Assembly: GCF_004339465.1 (NCBI RefSeq)
Contig: NZ_SMFY01000003.1
Location: forward strand, 434,001 to 498,000
Length of the DNA stretch: 64,000 nt
Source: Ancylobacter aquaticus
Lineage (GTDB): Bacteria; Pseudomonadota; Alphaproteobacteria; Rhizobiales; Xanthobacteraceae
Direction: 5' to 3'
Shown here: one piece after another, positions 47,094 to 55,913 of the stretch
Position numbering within the stretch: the first letter of the stretch is position 1
Layout: the number at the start of each line of letters is the position of its first letter
Position numbers and translations under genes: made by a program
Notes under the pieces: generated by a model
The model's database searches: none
Seen by the model: only the letters and a program-made list of their open reading frames with translations
Told to the model about the DNA's origin: nothing

Positions 47094-47282
47094 CGGCAGC
47101 CTCGAAGCAGGGGCGGGAGCGCGGCGCGGACTCTCTCGTCGCGTTGGAGACCGCCCGCCGATCCGGTTTTTCGACCGGACCGGATCGGTCGCCAAAGCGC
47201 CGTCCGCCACGATGCTTAATGCTGCCGCTGCATTGCGGCAACCCTGATTCACAGCACTGTGCGGCAACCGTGACGAGCCGCC

Positions 47283-47312
47283 TTGACAGCGCGGGGGCGG
47301 CGAACGTACAAG
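47283..47312 (+). promoter_or_regulatory. Candidate tRNA promoter
   Basis: TTGACA (47283-47288) with TACAAG (47307-47312) at an 18-bp spacing, ending 17 bp before the first tRNA base. Confidence 0.5.
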
Positions 47313-47328
47313 GCGCAGCCTGAGGCTT

Positions 47329-47404
47329 GGGGCCGTAGCTCAGATGGGAGAGCGCTGCAATCGCACTGCAGAGGTCAGCGGTTCGATCCCGCTCGGCTCC
47401 ACCA
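47329..47404 (+). tRNA. tRNA-Ala (anticodon CGC)
   Basis: A 76-nt cloverleaf starting GGGGCCG and ending CGGCTCC-A-CCA, with CCA encoded. D-arm GCTC...GAGC, anticodon stem CTGCA/TGCAG with 7-nt loop ATCGCAC giving CGC, and T-loop GTTCGATCC. Reads GCG codons. No integrase gene or insertion follows it. Confidence 0.95.
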
Positions 47405-47442
47405 GGCCTCTCACTTATTCGTTGAATTTGTTGATCAAGTTT

Positions 47443-47460
47443 TGAGCGCTTCGGCGCTCA
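47443..47460 (+). terminator. TTCG-loop hairpin downstream of the tRNA
   Basis: TGAGCGC / GCGCTCA, 7 bp, closed by a stable TTCG tetraloop, about 40 nt after the tRNA 3' end. There is no T-run, so its role as terminator is tentative. Confidence 0.4.
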
Positions 47461-47566
47461 CCCCGCGATCTGCCCACGACTGGGCGCCGCGTGGCCGGGG
47501 AAGGGTTGCGGGGAAGCGGGCGGGCGGCCAAGGTAGCGCGCGCACCGTGCTGGCCCGGAGGAATGG

Positions 47567-47758
47567 ATGAAGCCCCGAACGATATTCAGCGGTATCGGCG
47601 TCACCGTCTCGGTTGCGGGCCTGCTGGCCGTGACGTGGCTGGAGCACGGCCTGCACCCGGCGTTTACCGGAATCGGCGCCGCCGCCTTTGTCGTCGGCAT
47701 CATCGGCGGGTTCATGGTCATGTTCGCCGACGAGCGGAACGCGGACCAGCGCGGCTAG
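47567..47758 (+). CDS. Small two-helix membrane protein
   Basis: A 63-residue protein with GGAGGAATGG before the ATG. Two hydrophobic segments (IFSGIGVTVSVAGLLAVTWL and FTGIGAAAFVVGIIGGFMVM) are joined by a short loop EHGLHPA; the C-terminus ADERNADQRG is polar. Typical of small uncharacterised inner-membrane proteins. Confidence 0.6.
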   Translation: MKPRTIFSGIGVTVSVAGLLAVTWLEHGLHPAFTGIGAAAFVVGIIGGFMVMFADERNADQRG

Positions 47759-47806
47759 CGGGCTCGCTGACCAGCGTGCGATGCCGCCCGCCGTGCGCCC
47801 GGCCCG

Positions 47807-48805
47807 TCAGGTCGCCAGATTGTGGGCGTTCATCTTCAGGGTCACGATGATTCCGTCGTCCGACCAGTCGGTCTCGATGGAACCGCCGAGCTGGCCGGCC
47901 ACGCTGCGCTTCAGCAGCCGTGTCCCGTAGCCTTCCCTTCCCTTGGACTCCACGGCAGGCCCGCCGCGTTCGGTCCACACCATGCAGACCTCGTCGTCGG
48001 TGGAACTGCCCGAGATATCCAGCATCCCCGATGCCACCGACAGGGCGCCGTATTTGAGCGAGTTGGTCGCCAGTTCGTGTATGGCGAGGGCAAGGGTTGT
48101 GGCGGACTGTTCGCCGATGCCCATGCGCGGCACGGCAACACGGACACGCCCGCTGAACGCTCCTGAATCATCATAGGGCGCCAGCAGGACGGCGATCAGG
48201 TCGCCCAGAAGGGCGGCCTTTCCCTGGCTCGCGTCCAGAGGCCGGACAAGGTCGTGCGCCCGGCCGAGCGCCGTCAGGCGCTGGATGAGTTCGCGTGCCA
48301 TCTCCTCGACCGAGGTGGCCGAGCGGGAAGTGAGGCTGGTGAGACCGGCGGCGATGGCCAGAAGGTTCTTCACCCGGTGGCTCATCTCGCCGGCGAGCAG
48401 CTCGTGGCCCTCTTCCGCCTGCTTGCGCCCCGTCACATCAAGGAACACGCCCGACATCTGGCCGCGATGCACCCCCTCATCATTGCCGAGGCCACGCGCG
48501 GAAATCCATCGGATCTCCTGATCGAGCAGGATGCGGAAGTCGATCTCGTAGGCGCCGACCAAAGCGCGGGTCGCCGTGAAGGCCGCGCGGACCCTGTCCC
48601 GGTCCGCCGGGTGAATGCGCGAGGACAGGTCCTCGAATGTCACCTTGTCTGTCGGCGGCAGGCCCCACAGGATGAAAGCCTGCTCGTCCATCGCAAAGGC
48701 ATCGGTTTCAAGCGTCCACGCCCACAAGGCGACGCCCGCCGCGTGAAGGGCGCGCTTCAGGCTCTTCACTTCCCACAAGGGATGGTTTTCGTCGCTGAAC
48801 GGCAT
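47807..48805 (-). CDS. HWE/HisKA_2-type sensor histidine kinase with PAS domain
   Basis: A 332-residue soluble kinase. Residues 20-130 form a PAS fold (VALWAWTLETDAFAMDEQAF, then the IHPADRDRVRAAF turn typical of PAS_3). The phosphoacceptor His is in LAGEMSHRVKNLLAIAAGL (about residue 148). The ATP domain has LAIHELATNSLKYGALS and ends GYGTRLLKRSVAGQLGGSIE. The HRVKN box and H-E-L-x-T-N-x-x-K-Y-G pattern are those of HWE/HisKA_2 kinases, often linked to light, stress or PhyR general-stress signalling. No response regulator is adjacent. Confidence 0.92.
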   Translation of the reverse strand: MPFSDENHPLWEVKSLKRALHAAGVALWAWTLETDAFAMDEQAFILWGLPPTDKVTFEDLSSRIHPADRDRVRAAFTATRALVGAYEIDFRILLDQEIRWISARGLGNDEGVHRGQMSGVFLDVTGRKQAEEGHELLAGEMSHRVKNLLAIAAGLTSLTSRSATSVEEMARELIQRLTALGRAHDLVRPLDASQGKAALLGDLIAVLLAPYDDSGAFSGRVRVAVPRMGIGEQSATTLALAIHELATNSLKYGALSVASGMLDISGSSTDDEVCMVWTERGGPAVESKGREGYGTRLLKRSVAGQLGGSIETDWSDDGIIVTLKMNAHNLAT

Positions 48806-49027
48806 GCAGGCCGGCTCCCATCAGGTGTGGTGCGGTCGGCCTTCGGCGAGCACACTCTTCACGAGTACACGCCGTCGCGCAGCGTTTCCACAAGCATTCG
48901 GCCGCAGGCATTCGGCGCACATATTCCGCCGCTGGCCGTATCGCGTCGAAGCGTACTCCCGTGCCGGCTGCGGCGGGTCGGGGCCCAAGGCGCAGGGCCA
49001 AGTGGCAGCATCATGCCCGGCCGTCGA

Positions 49028-49801
49028 TCACCTGGTCTCGGTGCTTCGAGGCGATGCGTCGTCGGATGACGCGCCGCCGACGCCCAGCCCCATCCCCGCG
49101 CCGCCACCCATTGCCATGCCGGCCCCGCCACCGCCACCGCCCCGCGTATTCGCCCCCCGCTCGGCGTTGCCGCGCCCGCCGGGCGATCCGGGGCGTGTGG
49201 GCCCCTGGTTGGGAATGGCGAGGTCCGCAGGGATGGGGGCAAGGTCCAGCGCCTCGCGGATGAAATTGCGCAGCGCGACGACCAGATCGTGAAGGTGGAC
49301 GGGTCGACCCGCTATCAACTCGCGCGCCGCCCGCTCTGCCAGCCGGACATGTTCCTCGGTGCCGAGCAGGATGATGTCGGAAAGGGCCGCTTCGACGGCA
49401 TCGCGGATGCGCCGCCGGCGATCAGACCCTTCGCCGGAGGCGATTGCCGACCCTTCGTCGACGGCGGTCGCCGGCACGTCGTCGGTGCCCTCACTACCCT
49501 CGGGCGCGGGCTGTTTGCGAACATCCCGCAGATGCCGGGGATCGACCGTGAGGTCGCCGGTGAAAGACCCGCCCAGGACCTTGTAGGCGGCAATCAGCGT
49601 GCGAAGCCGCTCGTTGATCTGGCGGTTCATCCGCTCGCGCCGCTGCTGGAAGGTGAGCATCACCAGAAGACGAATGCCGACGCCGACCAGGGCGAAAAGA
49701 GCCAGGCCGAGCAGCGTCACGAGCAGGCCGTGCCACGAACTGAAATCGATGTACCGCAGAGCTATCTCCTTCCACTCGCCCGACACGCCGGGCGGCATCA
49801 T
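49028..49801 (-). CDS. Membrane-anchored protein with Gly-rich tail
   Basis: A 257-residue protein: one transmembrane helix near the N-terminus (LLVTLLGLALFALVGVGIRL), then a cytoplasmic region with a helical part (RERMNRQINERLRTLIAAYK, and a second ALSDIILLGTEEHVRLAERA) interrupted by an acidic linker, and a Gly/Met-rich tail (GGGGGAGMAMGGGAGMGLG). I do not recognise a named family; the helical middle resembles uncharacterised inner-membrane proteins of Hyphomicrobiales. The start could be 49801 or the next codon. Confidence 0.7.
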   Translation of the reverse strand: MMPPGVSGEWKEIALRYIDFSSWHGLLVTLLGLALFALVGVGIRLLVMLTFQQRRERMNRQINERLRTLIAAYKVLGGSFTGDLTVDPRHLRDVRKQPAPEGSEGTDDVPATAVDEGSAIASGEGSDRRRRIRDAVEAALSDIILLGTEEHVRLAERAARELIAGRPVHLHDLVVALRNFIREALDLAPIPADLAIPNQGPTRPGSPGGRGNAERGANTRGGGGGGAGMAMGGGAGMGLGVGGASSDDASPRSTETR

Positions 49802-49914
49802 CCCCGGGCCTTATCGACGGTCGAGGTAAGCGTCTTTCATCCTGTCGCGTCCCGCCGATGGGCGTTTCCCGATGGTTTTGCCGTGTCGCTCGGCCTGGGC
49901 CGAGCAGAACGTGC

Positions 49915-50034
49915 TCATTCGTCAAAGCCCCAGAAGGCGATGATGGCCACCGTTATCAGGATGATGACGCCGATAAGGGCGAAAATCATGCTGGGCTGAA
50001 GGTGAAAATCGAGGAGATCGAGCAGGGCGCGCAT
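49915..50034 (-). CDS. Possible 39-residue single-helix membrane peptide
   Basis: A short frame with one strong hydrophobic helix, MIFALIGVIILITVAIIAFW, ending GFDE. No clear SD before the ATG at 50034; a second ATG lies at 49989. It sits between two minus-strand membrane or glycan-related genes. Coding nature is uncertain. Confidence 0.35.
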   Translation of the reverse strand: MRALLDLLDFHLQPSMIFALIGVIILITVAIIAFWGFDE

Positions 50035-50169
50035 GGCGGCGGATGTTATCGGGCTGACGGTTCGGGGTGAAGATGGGGCGTGACGTGAGAGGCGGCATGT
50101 CGCATGTGCCGGAAACGGACGCGCGATACCGGCCGCGCGGGCGAAGGCCGTCTCCAGCCTCAAGCGGCT

Positions 50170-52428
50170 TTAATCCTTTTCGGCCAGGCGTCGTTGCCGG
50201 CGTCGCGCCCGCCGGCCTCGATTCCACTCGCGCATTCGCTCCAGCCGCGCTGTTCCCAGAAGAAGGCCCAGCAGGAAGTTGCGCATGTCCTTCACGGGTC
50301 GGCGCCGCGGCGGCGCCGGGAGAGAGGGGACACCGCGTGTCCGGTCCAGTTCCTTCAGGTGCCTGGTCGCGAGTTTGACGTTGCCGCCGACACCCCGCAC
50401 GACGTGTCGCCAATGGTCGATCCGCACATTCATCGGGTTGCTATGGAGCAGTTCCGCCTTGATGAAGGGCATGCCTTTCAGCAGAAGTCGTTCCCAGAAA
50501 AAATGGGGGATATTGCCCGTTGGCAAATCGTCATTCGCGGAATTCGGGAATGTTTTCTCCAGACTGAAAATAACATTCCGACGAAGATTGACGTTCTTGC
50601 CGATCAGGTCTGTGAGCACAAGCTCACAGGTGTCGATCACTTCCTGCTTGTCCAGGGCGGAGGGAAGGCCTGCCCAGAAACTGCGGGTTCGCCAATCGTT
50701 CAGCGCTTCTCCACGCAGCTGGAAAAAGTAGCTCTGGGCATGAGGAACGGGCGTTATGCTGTCGGTCAGGGCAATAAACTCGGAAGGATCGCGGCTCATC
50801 GCGTCCATGAGGTCGTCAAAGGCGGCATCATTGACCAGAATCACGCTGTCATTGGCAAAAATGATCCGCTCGGCGTTCCATACGTCCGGAAGCACGCCAA
50901 GTTGCGCCGCCCATATCCCGAAATCATAGCTGTCGTTCATGCGGAACGCGATCGTCCGTGCGTCCTCCAGCCCGGCGACGGCGAGCTGAGCGACCGGCGC
51001 CTGCACCGCCAGACAGACATGCGTCTCGACACCCTTGCGCGCGATCGCCTTGCAGAGCGCCAGCAGTGCCGGACTGGGCAGGCCATCGGGTGCGTAGCCG
51101 CAGAGCAGGGCGACGGTCCGGCCGCGCAGGCTGGCGGTTGGGGCCCGCACGAATTGCGGCCTCACATCCGATGCCGGACGCGGGAGTTCCGCGTGGTCGA
51201 GCTCGTCCAGAAGCTGCTTGGCGAGGGGAAGGAAATGCGTCGGCTCCCGGGCGAACTGCGCGAATTTCGCGATCTCGCTTTGCATGATCACGATGGCGGA
51301 ACGCACGACATCGGCAAGCAGGCGCGGATGTCCACCCAGTTGCGAGGCTGTGTGCGCGTAGAACAACAGGCCGCATCCCAGCCAGGACGGAAATGCGTCG
51401 TTGGCAGGCCCGGTTGCGGCCAGGAAACGCTGCTCGATGGCCCGGGGCGCGAGAAAGTCGATGCCATAGGTGGAGCGCGCGAGCGGCACCCATCGGTCCA
51501 GCGCGGCCGAGGCGCGGTCAAGCTGACCCCGGTTCACGGCGTCCTTGACCAGGCGATACAGCGCGCCGCCCGCGACATGGGGGTCGGCGTTGCGGCTGAG
51601 TTTGTCGAGATAATCGTAATAGGCTTCCCAATGGGTGAAGCCGGACGAAATCTCGGGCAGGGGAACATGGGATGCCCACGCAAAAAGGCGCGTGCCGCTG
51701 TTCGCGATATGAACATGGGCGAAGCCTTGATCGTGCAGCAGGGCGCGCAAGGCCTCTTCGCGGGTGACGAAATAGTGCAACCCGGGGGACAGGATGGCGA
51801 TCACTTCCGGAGGGGACGCGCCCGGGACCACGGCGTCCGCGCAGGGCGTCGTCAGGATCAGGATGCCCTCGTCGCTCAGTGCCTGTGAAATCTCGGCGAT
51901 GAAAGCGGCGGGATCGGGAACGTGCTCGATCACCTCGCTGGAGTAGACGAAGTCGAATTTTTCGCCGGCAATCTGCGGCGTCGCCGCGTAGTAGGAAGGG
52001 TAAATGGTGGTGCCGAGCTTCTCGCGGCCGATCTTGCCGTAAAGGCTCGTCTCCAGACCGACCGCGCTTCCATAGCCGGACGTTTCCCAGAAATGCCCGA
52101 CGAACCCGAAGCCGCAGCCGATATCCAGAAGCCGGCCGCCTTTCCCGCCCGCGACAGCCAGCAGGGGCTCCAGCATCGCCGATATGCCGGCGCCGGACTG
52201 GACATGGTTCAGCCAGTAATTTTCCTCGAAACCCGGGAAATCGTAGCCGACGACAGGGCTTTGCGAGGAGGCGTAGAGCGTGCGGCAGTGGAGGCACTCG
52301 GCCATCTCCAGGGGCGCGCCAAGGTAGCGGACGCCTTCGACGCGGAGACGCGCGGTGGCGCCGTGCTGCTTGCACACCGGGCAGAGGCCCGGAAACTCCT
52401 CCTTGTCGTCGAAAAATGTCACATCCAT
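50170..52428 (-). CDS. Class I methyltransferase fused to RgpF-like domain
   Basis: A 752-residue protein. Residues 10-55 hold a zinc-ribbon-like pair (CPVCKQ and CLHCRT). Residues about 75-240 are a SAM methyltransferase: LLDIGCGFGFVGHFWETSGY (motif I), FDFVYSSEVIEHVPDPAAFI, then EGILILTTPC. A helical linker follows. Residues about 440-640 resemble rhamnan synthesis protein F (RgpF): FRMNDSYDFGIWAAQLGVLP, ERIIFANDSVILVNDAAFDD, and HAQSYFFQLRGEAL. The C-terminal tail is very Arg-rich. Likely acts in surface polysaccharide synthesis. Parts (50.45-50.95 kb) are clearly less G+C-rich than the window, consistent with transfer. Confidence 0.82.
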   Translation of the reverse strand: MDVTFFDDKEEFPGLCPVCKQHGATARLRVEGVRYLGAPLEMAECLHCRTLYASSQSPVVGYDFPGFEENYWLNHVQSGAGISAMLEPLLAVAGGKGGRLLDIGCGFGFVGHFWETSGYGSAVGLETSLYGKIGREKLGTTIYPSYYAATPQIAGEKFDFVYSSEVIEHVPDPAAFIAEISQALSDEGILILTTPCADAVVPGASPPEVIAILSPGLHYFVTREEALRALLHDQGFAHVHIANSGTRLFAWASHVPLPEISSGFTHWEAYYDYLDKLSRNADPHVAGGALYRLVKDAVNRGQLDRASAALDRWVPLARSTYGIDFLAPRAIEQRFLAATGPANDAFPSWLGCGLLFYAHTASQLGGHPRLLADVVRSAIVIMQSEIAKFAQFAREPTHFLPLAKQLLDELDHAELPRPASDVRPQFVRAPTASLRGRTVALLCGYAPDGLPSPALLALCKAIARKGVETHVCLAVQAPVAQLAVAGLEDARTIAFRMNDSYDFGIWAAQLGVLPDVWNAERIIFANDSVILVNDAAFDDLMDAMSRDPSEFIALTDSITPVPHAQSYFFQLRGEALNDWRTRSFWAGLPSALDKQEVIDTCELVLTDLIGKNVNLRRNVIFSLEKTFPNSANDDLPTGNIPHFFWERLLLKGMPFIKAELLHSNPMNVRIDHWRHVVRGVGGNVKLATRHLKELDRTRGVPSLPAPPRRRPVKDMRNFLLGLLLGTARLERMREWNRGRRARRRQRRLAEKD

Positions 52429-52713
52429 ACCGACTTATGCCTTCCCGGCAGCCCGCCGCTTTTCCGACCGTCGCCCGCAGCCATAGCTACGGCCAGAGAT
52501 GCCGGGTGACGCAACTGGAACGTTCATAGGCATGGCTTGGTTCGATTGGGCCGCCTTCCGCTTCCCACCCGCCCGGGTGGGGTGGAAAGGGGGCGTGTTG
52601 CCGGCAGGCATAACGGACCTGTGATACAGGGCGGGACCCTGCTTCGCCTTGCGTCACATTGCCGGCGTAAAGCGCGGCAACATCAAGACGGTTTTCCACG
52701 AAGGTTTCCCTGA

Positions 52714-54012
52714 ATGGCTTCGGCTCTGCGCGACGGCGTGTCCGGGCTCGACGTTACCATGCGCCTCACGCTTGCCGTGCTGGCGCTGGCGTCGGGTGTC
52801 TATACCTATCTCGGCGTCCGCGAACTGCTTGACGGCTCGCCCGTCACGACGGTGTTTGCCGCGATCATCTATTCGACCGCGGTCTCGATCGCGATCTACG
52901 CCTTCTGGTCGTTCCTGCTGCGCTTCCTGCCTCATGTGCGGGACGTCGTGAGCCGCGTCTGGCTCGCCGCCGCCATGCTGCTCGGCTCGCTGATGATCAT
53001 CGCCATGTCGTCCTGGCTGAACGCTGCCGCGCTGGCGGGGTCGGCGGCGATCGAGCAGCACCTTGCCGTGACGGTGCAGAACTACACCCGCGACCTCGAC
53101 ACGGCGCACAACCGGGCGCTGGGCGCGCAGAGCCTTCTGCCCGACATCCAGCTGGCCTCCACCCGCTTCGCGCGCCTGGCCGATGCGGAACGCGGGGGCG
53201 CCCTCACCGGCACCGGCGGTTCGGGCACGGTGGTTCAACTGCTGAGCCAGATGTCGAGCCAGCTTGACGACCTCGCCCGGGAAGTCGCGGCCAGCGGGGA
53301 GCGCGCGCGGGCGTTCTATGCCGAAGGCAGCGCGCAGATCGCCCGCATGCGCGAATTCGTCTCCGGACAGGGCAACATCAAGGCCCGTTCGGACGCATTC
53401 GGTGCCGAGGCACTGGCGCTGATCGGCACCATCGCCTCGCTGGAGCAAACTTCCATGGCGCCGGCGGTGCGGCGGGCGGCCGACGATCTCGTCACCGGCT
53501 TCATCGCCCCCGCCGCCGATGGCCGCACGGCGGACCTCGCGGGGCGCCAGACCACCGTTGTCGGCAGCGTCGAGAAGGCGGTGCAGGCGCAGGCCAGCGC
53601 GCTCTCGCTGGCGGCCGACAAGATCATCGGCACCGGCACCGTCGAGCCCGCCCGCTTCCAGCCGCTCTCCACTGCCGAGGCGGTGGTGCGCTATGCCGGT
53701 GATTTTCTGCCGAGCTGGGCCGGCGCCATCTCCATCGACCTGCTGCCGGCCGTGCTGGTGCTGATCCTGTGCGTGGTGCACGCCGCGATCCGGCGCGAGG
53801 AGCAGCCTGCGGAGGCGGAGACGATGTCGGCCGCCCAGCTGATCACCGCGCTGCGGCTGGCCCGGCAGGTGGGCGAGGAGCGGCGGACCGCCGAGGAAGT
53901 GGAGGCATTCGAGGCGACGCTGGCCGGGGCCGGGGCGGGGCAGACGGCGGCGGATGTGACGCCCGCCGCGACAGTCACGACCCTGCCCGCCAACCGGATC
54001 AAGAAGGACTGA
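52714..54012 (+). CDS. Uncharacterised multi-helix membrane protein
   Basis: A 432-residue protein. Three N-terminal helices: LTLAVLALASGVYTYLGVRE, VFAAIIYSTAVSIAIYAFWS and VWLAAAMLLGSLMIIAMSSW. A ~230-residue extracytoplasmic, largely helical region follows (e.g. LLSQMSSQLDDLAREVAASG), then a further helix (AISIDLLPAVLVLILCVVHA, about residue 352) and a cytoplasmic tail with a coiled-coil-like AQLITALRLARQVGEERRTA. No known domain recognised. It is 4 nt upstream of a ClpP-fold protein, so the two are probably cotranscribed and may interact. Confidence 0.75.
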   Translation: MASALRDGVSGLDVTMRLTLAVLALASGVYTYLGVRELLDGSPVTTVFAAIIYSTAVSIAIYAFWSFLLRFLPHVRDVVSRVWLAAAMLLGSLMIIAMSSWLNAAALAGSAAIEQHLAVTVQNYTRDLDTAHNRALGAQSLLPDIQLASTRFARLADAERGGALTGTGGSGTVVQLLSQMSSQLDDLAREVAASGERARAFYAEGSAQIARMREFVSGQGNIKARSDAFGAEALALIGTIASLEQTSMAPAVRRAADDLVTGFIAPAADGRTADLAGRQTTVVGSVEKAVQAQASALSLAADKIIGTGTVEPARFQPLSTAEAVVRYAGDFLPSWAGAISIDLLPAVLVLILCVVHAAIRREEQPAEAETMSAAQLITALRLARQVGEERRTAEEVEAFEATLAGAGAGQTAADVTPAATVTTLPANRIKKD

Positions 54013-54016
54013 GCCT

Positions 54017-54829
54017 TTGGACGCCGCCACGGGCCCATCCTCCCCCGCGCCGAGGCGCCCCCTGTGGCGCCGGGCTCTCGGGGACCGGCCGGACGAGACG
54101 CTGCTGACGCTGGTTTTCCGCGCCCTCGTGGTGCTGACGGTGCTGGTGGTGGTGTGGGACTTCCAGGAGCGCGAGCCGGCGCCGGCCTCCCTGCCGAATG
54201 CCGACCCCGCCGCGCCTGCCCAAGCCCCGGCCGTGCCCTATCTGCCTTCCGCGCGCCCCGACATAGCGCCGCCGGGCGAGGACCGCCCCGACCGTCCGCC
54301 CGATTCCGAACTGCGGCAGGCAATGACGATCGACCTGCTGGCCGATGGCCGGCTGGAGGCCAAGGGCACCATCACCCCCGGCACGGCCGAGCGCTTCAAG
54401 GCCGAACTTGAGAAGCGCGGCAGCTATGTGAAGGCGGTGGTGCTGAGTTCGCCCGGCGGCTCGGTTGCCGATGCGTTGTCCATGGGGCGGCTGATCCGCG
54501 AGCGAAAGCTCGACACCCGCGTCGAGGCAAAGGCGCTCTGCGCCTCCTCCTGCCCGCTCATTTTCGCGGCCGGCGTCAAGCGGACGGCACAGCCGGGAGC
54601 GGCCATCGGCGTGCATCAGGTATTCGCCGCGCATCAGCCGGGAATGGCGCGCCTCGACGGCGCCGAAGGCATGGCGCAGGCCCAGCGCGTTTCCGCCGAG
54701 GCCCAGCGCCATCTGGTCAGCATGGGGGTCGACCCCCGGGTCTGGATCAGCGCCATGGAGACCCCGCCGCAAGAGATGTTCTATTTCACGGCGGAGGAAC
54801 TGCGCGAGCTCAAGCTGGCGACGCCCTGA
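54017..54829 (+). CDS. COG3904-like exported ClpP/crotonase-fold protein
   Basis: A 270-residue protein anchored by an N-terminal helix (TLVFRALVVLTVLVVVWDFQ, residues 30-49), a Pro-rich periplasmic linker, and a ClpP/crotonase-like domain from about residue 100: VVLSSPGGSVADALSMGRLI with the oxyanion-type Gly-Gly-Ser, then CASSCPLIFAAGVKRTA (Ser-Cys at the position of the family nucleophile region), and AAIGVHQVF. This matches predicted periplasmic proteins of the COG3904 type. The TTG start at 54017 follows AAGAAGGA. Whether it is an active peptidase is unknown. Confidence 0.82.
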   Translation: MDAATGPSSPAPRRPLWRRALGDRPDETLLTLVFRALVVLTVLVVVWDFQEREPAPASLPNADPAAPAQAPAVPYLPSARPDIAPPGEDRPDRPPDSELRQAMTIDLLADGRLEAKGTITPGTAERFKAELEKRGSYVKAVVLSSPGGSVADALSMGRLIRERKLDTRVEAKALCASSCPLIFAAGVKRTAQPGAAIGVHQVFAAHQPGMARLDGAEGMAQAQRVSAEAQRHLVSMGVDPRVWISAMETPPQEMFYFTAEELRELKLATP

Positions 54830-54837
54830 GCGTGGCT

Positions 54838-54859
54838 CCGCCCGCTCAATGCTGGGCGG
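54838..54859 (+). terminator. Hairpin downstream of the ClpP-fold gene
   Basis: CCGCCC / GGGCGG, a 6-bp stem with a 10-nt loop, 9 bp after the stop codon. No T-run; weak evidence. Confidence 0.35.
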
Positions 54860-55062
54860 GCCGGCCGGGTCGCGACATGCGGGATCCCAACGGTGCGGTC
54901 GGCCCACGCGCCAATTTTTGGGGGGCGTCGCAAATCGGCGAAAAAAGCGCCGCGGCGCCGTCATTTTTGCAATTCATCAATGGCTTGCCCGCATGGATGA
55001 GCCTCATCCCAAAGCGGGCTGGCGCGCCTATATCAAGCGCCTCTCTGACTGGACGTGCCGCC

Positions 55063-55182
55063 ATGAGCGCTCTCGGCTTTCTTCCCATTCCCCTCGTCTC
55101 CGCGCTTCTCTTGCTGGGCTTTGCCGTTTCCATGATGTTCGCCTTCAACGTGCTGGGCGAGCGGGACAGCGGCAAGACGTGA
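55063..55182 (+). CDS. Possible 39-residue single-helix membrane peptide
   Basis: A short frame with a hydrophobic helix (LPIPLVSALLLLGFAVSMMF) and polar end ERDSGKT. No clear SD. The surrounding 54.86-55.29 kb stretch otherwise contains only a T/A-richer patch (54.91-54.98 kb) and no recognisable gene. Confidence 0.3.
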   Translation: MSALGFLPIPLVSALLLLGFAVSMMFAFNVLGERDSGKT

Positions 55183-55290
55183 GCGCGCAGGTTCTCGGCC
55201 GACGGCCTTGCGGGAGTGGGTGAACTCTGCACCGCTCCGCTCTATAATCAGCGTGCCGCCTGTGCGGCCGTGCTGCTGAAAGGGCCCGTC

Positions 55291-55911
55291 ATGCCGAACC
55301 TCTCCCGCCTGTCGGGGCTCTCCCGCCGCCTTCTCGCGCCGCTGCTGCTGGTGGTCCTCGCCACCGGCCTCGCCGGCTGCGGGGTCAACAACATTCCCAC
55401 CAATGAGGAAAAGGCGAAGGCCGCCTGGAGCGACGTGCTGAATCAGTATCAGCGCCGCGCCGAGCTGATCCCCAACCTCGTCGAGACCGTGAAGGGCTAC
55501 GCCCAGCACGAGAGCGAGGTGCTGACGCAGGTGACGGAAGCGCGGGCGCAGGCGACCTCGATCAAGGTCGATGCCTCCACCATCACCGATCCCGAGCAGT
55601 TCCGGCAGTTCCAGCAGGCGCAGCAGCAGCTTTCAGGCGCGCTGGGCCGGCTGATCGCCATTTCCGAGGCCTATCCGGACCTGAAGGCGAACCAGAATTT
55701 TCTGGCGCTGCAGGCGCAGATCGAAGGCACGGAGAACCGCATCGCCGTGGCGCGGCGCGATTATATCGAGGCGGTGCGCGTCTATAACACCGAGCTGCGT
55801 ACCTTCCCCGGCGTGCTCTGGGCCAACACGCTCTACCGCAGCATGAAACCGATGGAGACCTTCACCATCGCCGAGGAGCAGATGAAGGCGCCTCAGGTGA
55901 AGTTCAACTGA
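55291..55911 (+). CDS. LemA family lipoprotein
   Basis: A 206-residue LemA-family protein. A lipoprotein signal (LLAPLLLVVLATGLAGC) has lipobox L-A-G-C near residues 27-30. The mature chain is the typical four-helix antiparallel bundle: AAWSDVLNQYQRRAELIPNL, VKGYAQHESEVLTQVTEARA, LGRLIAISEAYPDLKANQNF and RRDYIEAVRVYNTELRTFPG. Starts at 55291 after AAAGGG. First of three genes with two TPM-domain proteins; this trio recurs in bacteria, function uncertain. Confidence 0.93.
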   Translation: MPNLSRLSGLSRRLLAPLLLVVLATGLAGCGVNNIPTNEEKAKAAWSDVLNQYQRRAELIPNLVETVKGYAQHESEVLTQVTEARAQATSIKVDASTITDPEQFRQFQQAQQQLSGALGRLIAISEAYPDLKANQNFLALQAQIEGTENRIAVARRDYIEAVRVYNTELRTFPGVLWANTLYRSMKPMETFTIAEEQMKAPQVKFN

Positions 55912-55913
55912 CC

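Noticed and set aside
47329-47566. tRNA-Ala as integration site of a mobile element
   Set aside because: No integrase, no direct repeat of the tRNA 3' end and no foreign gene block downstream.
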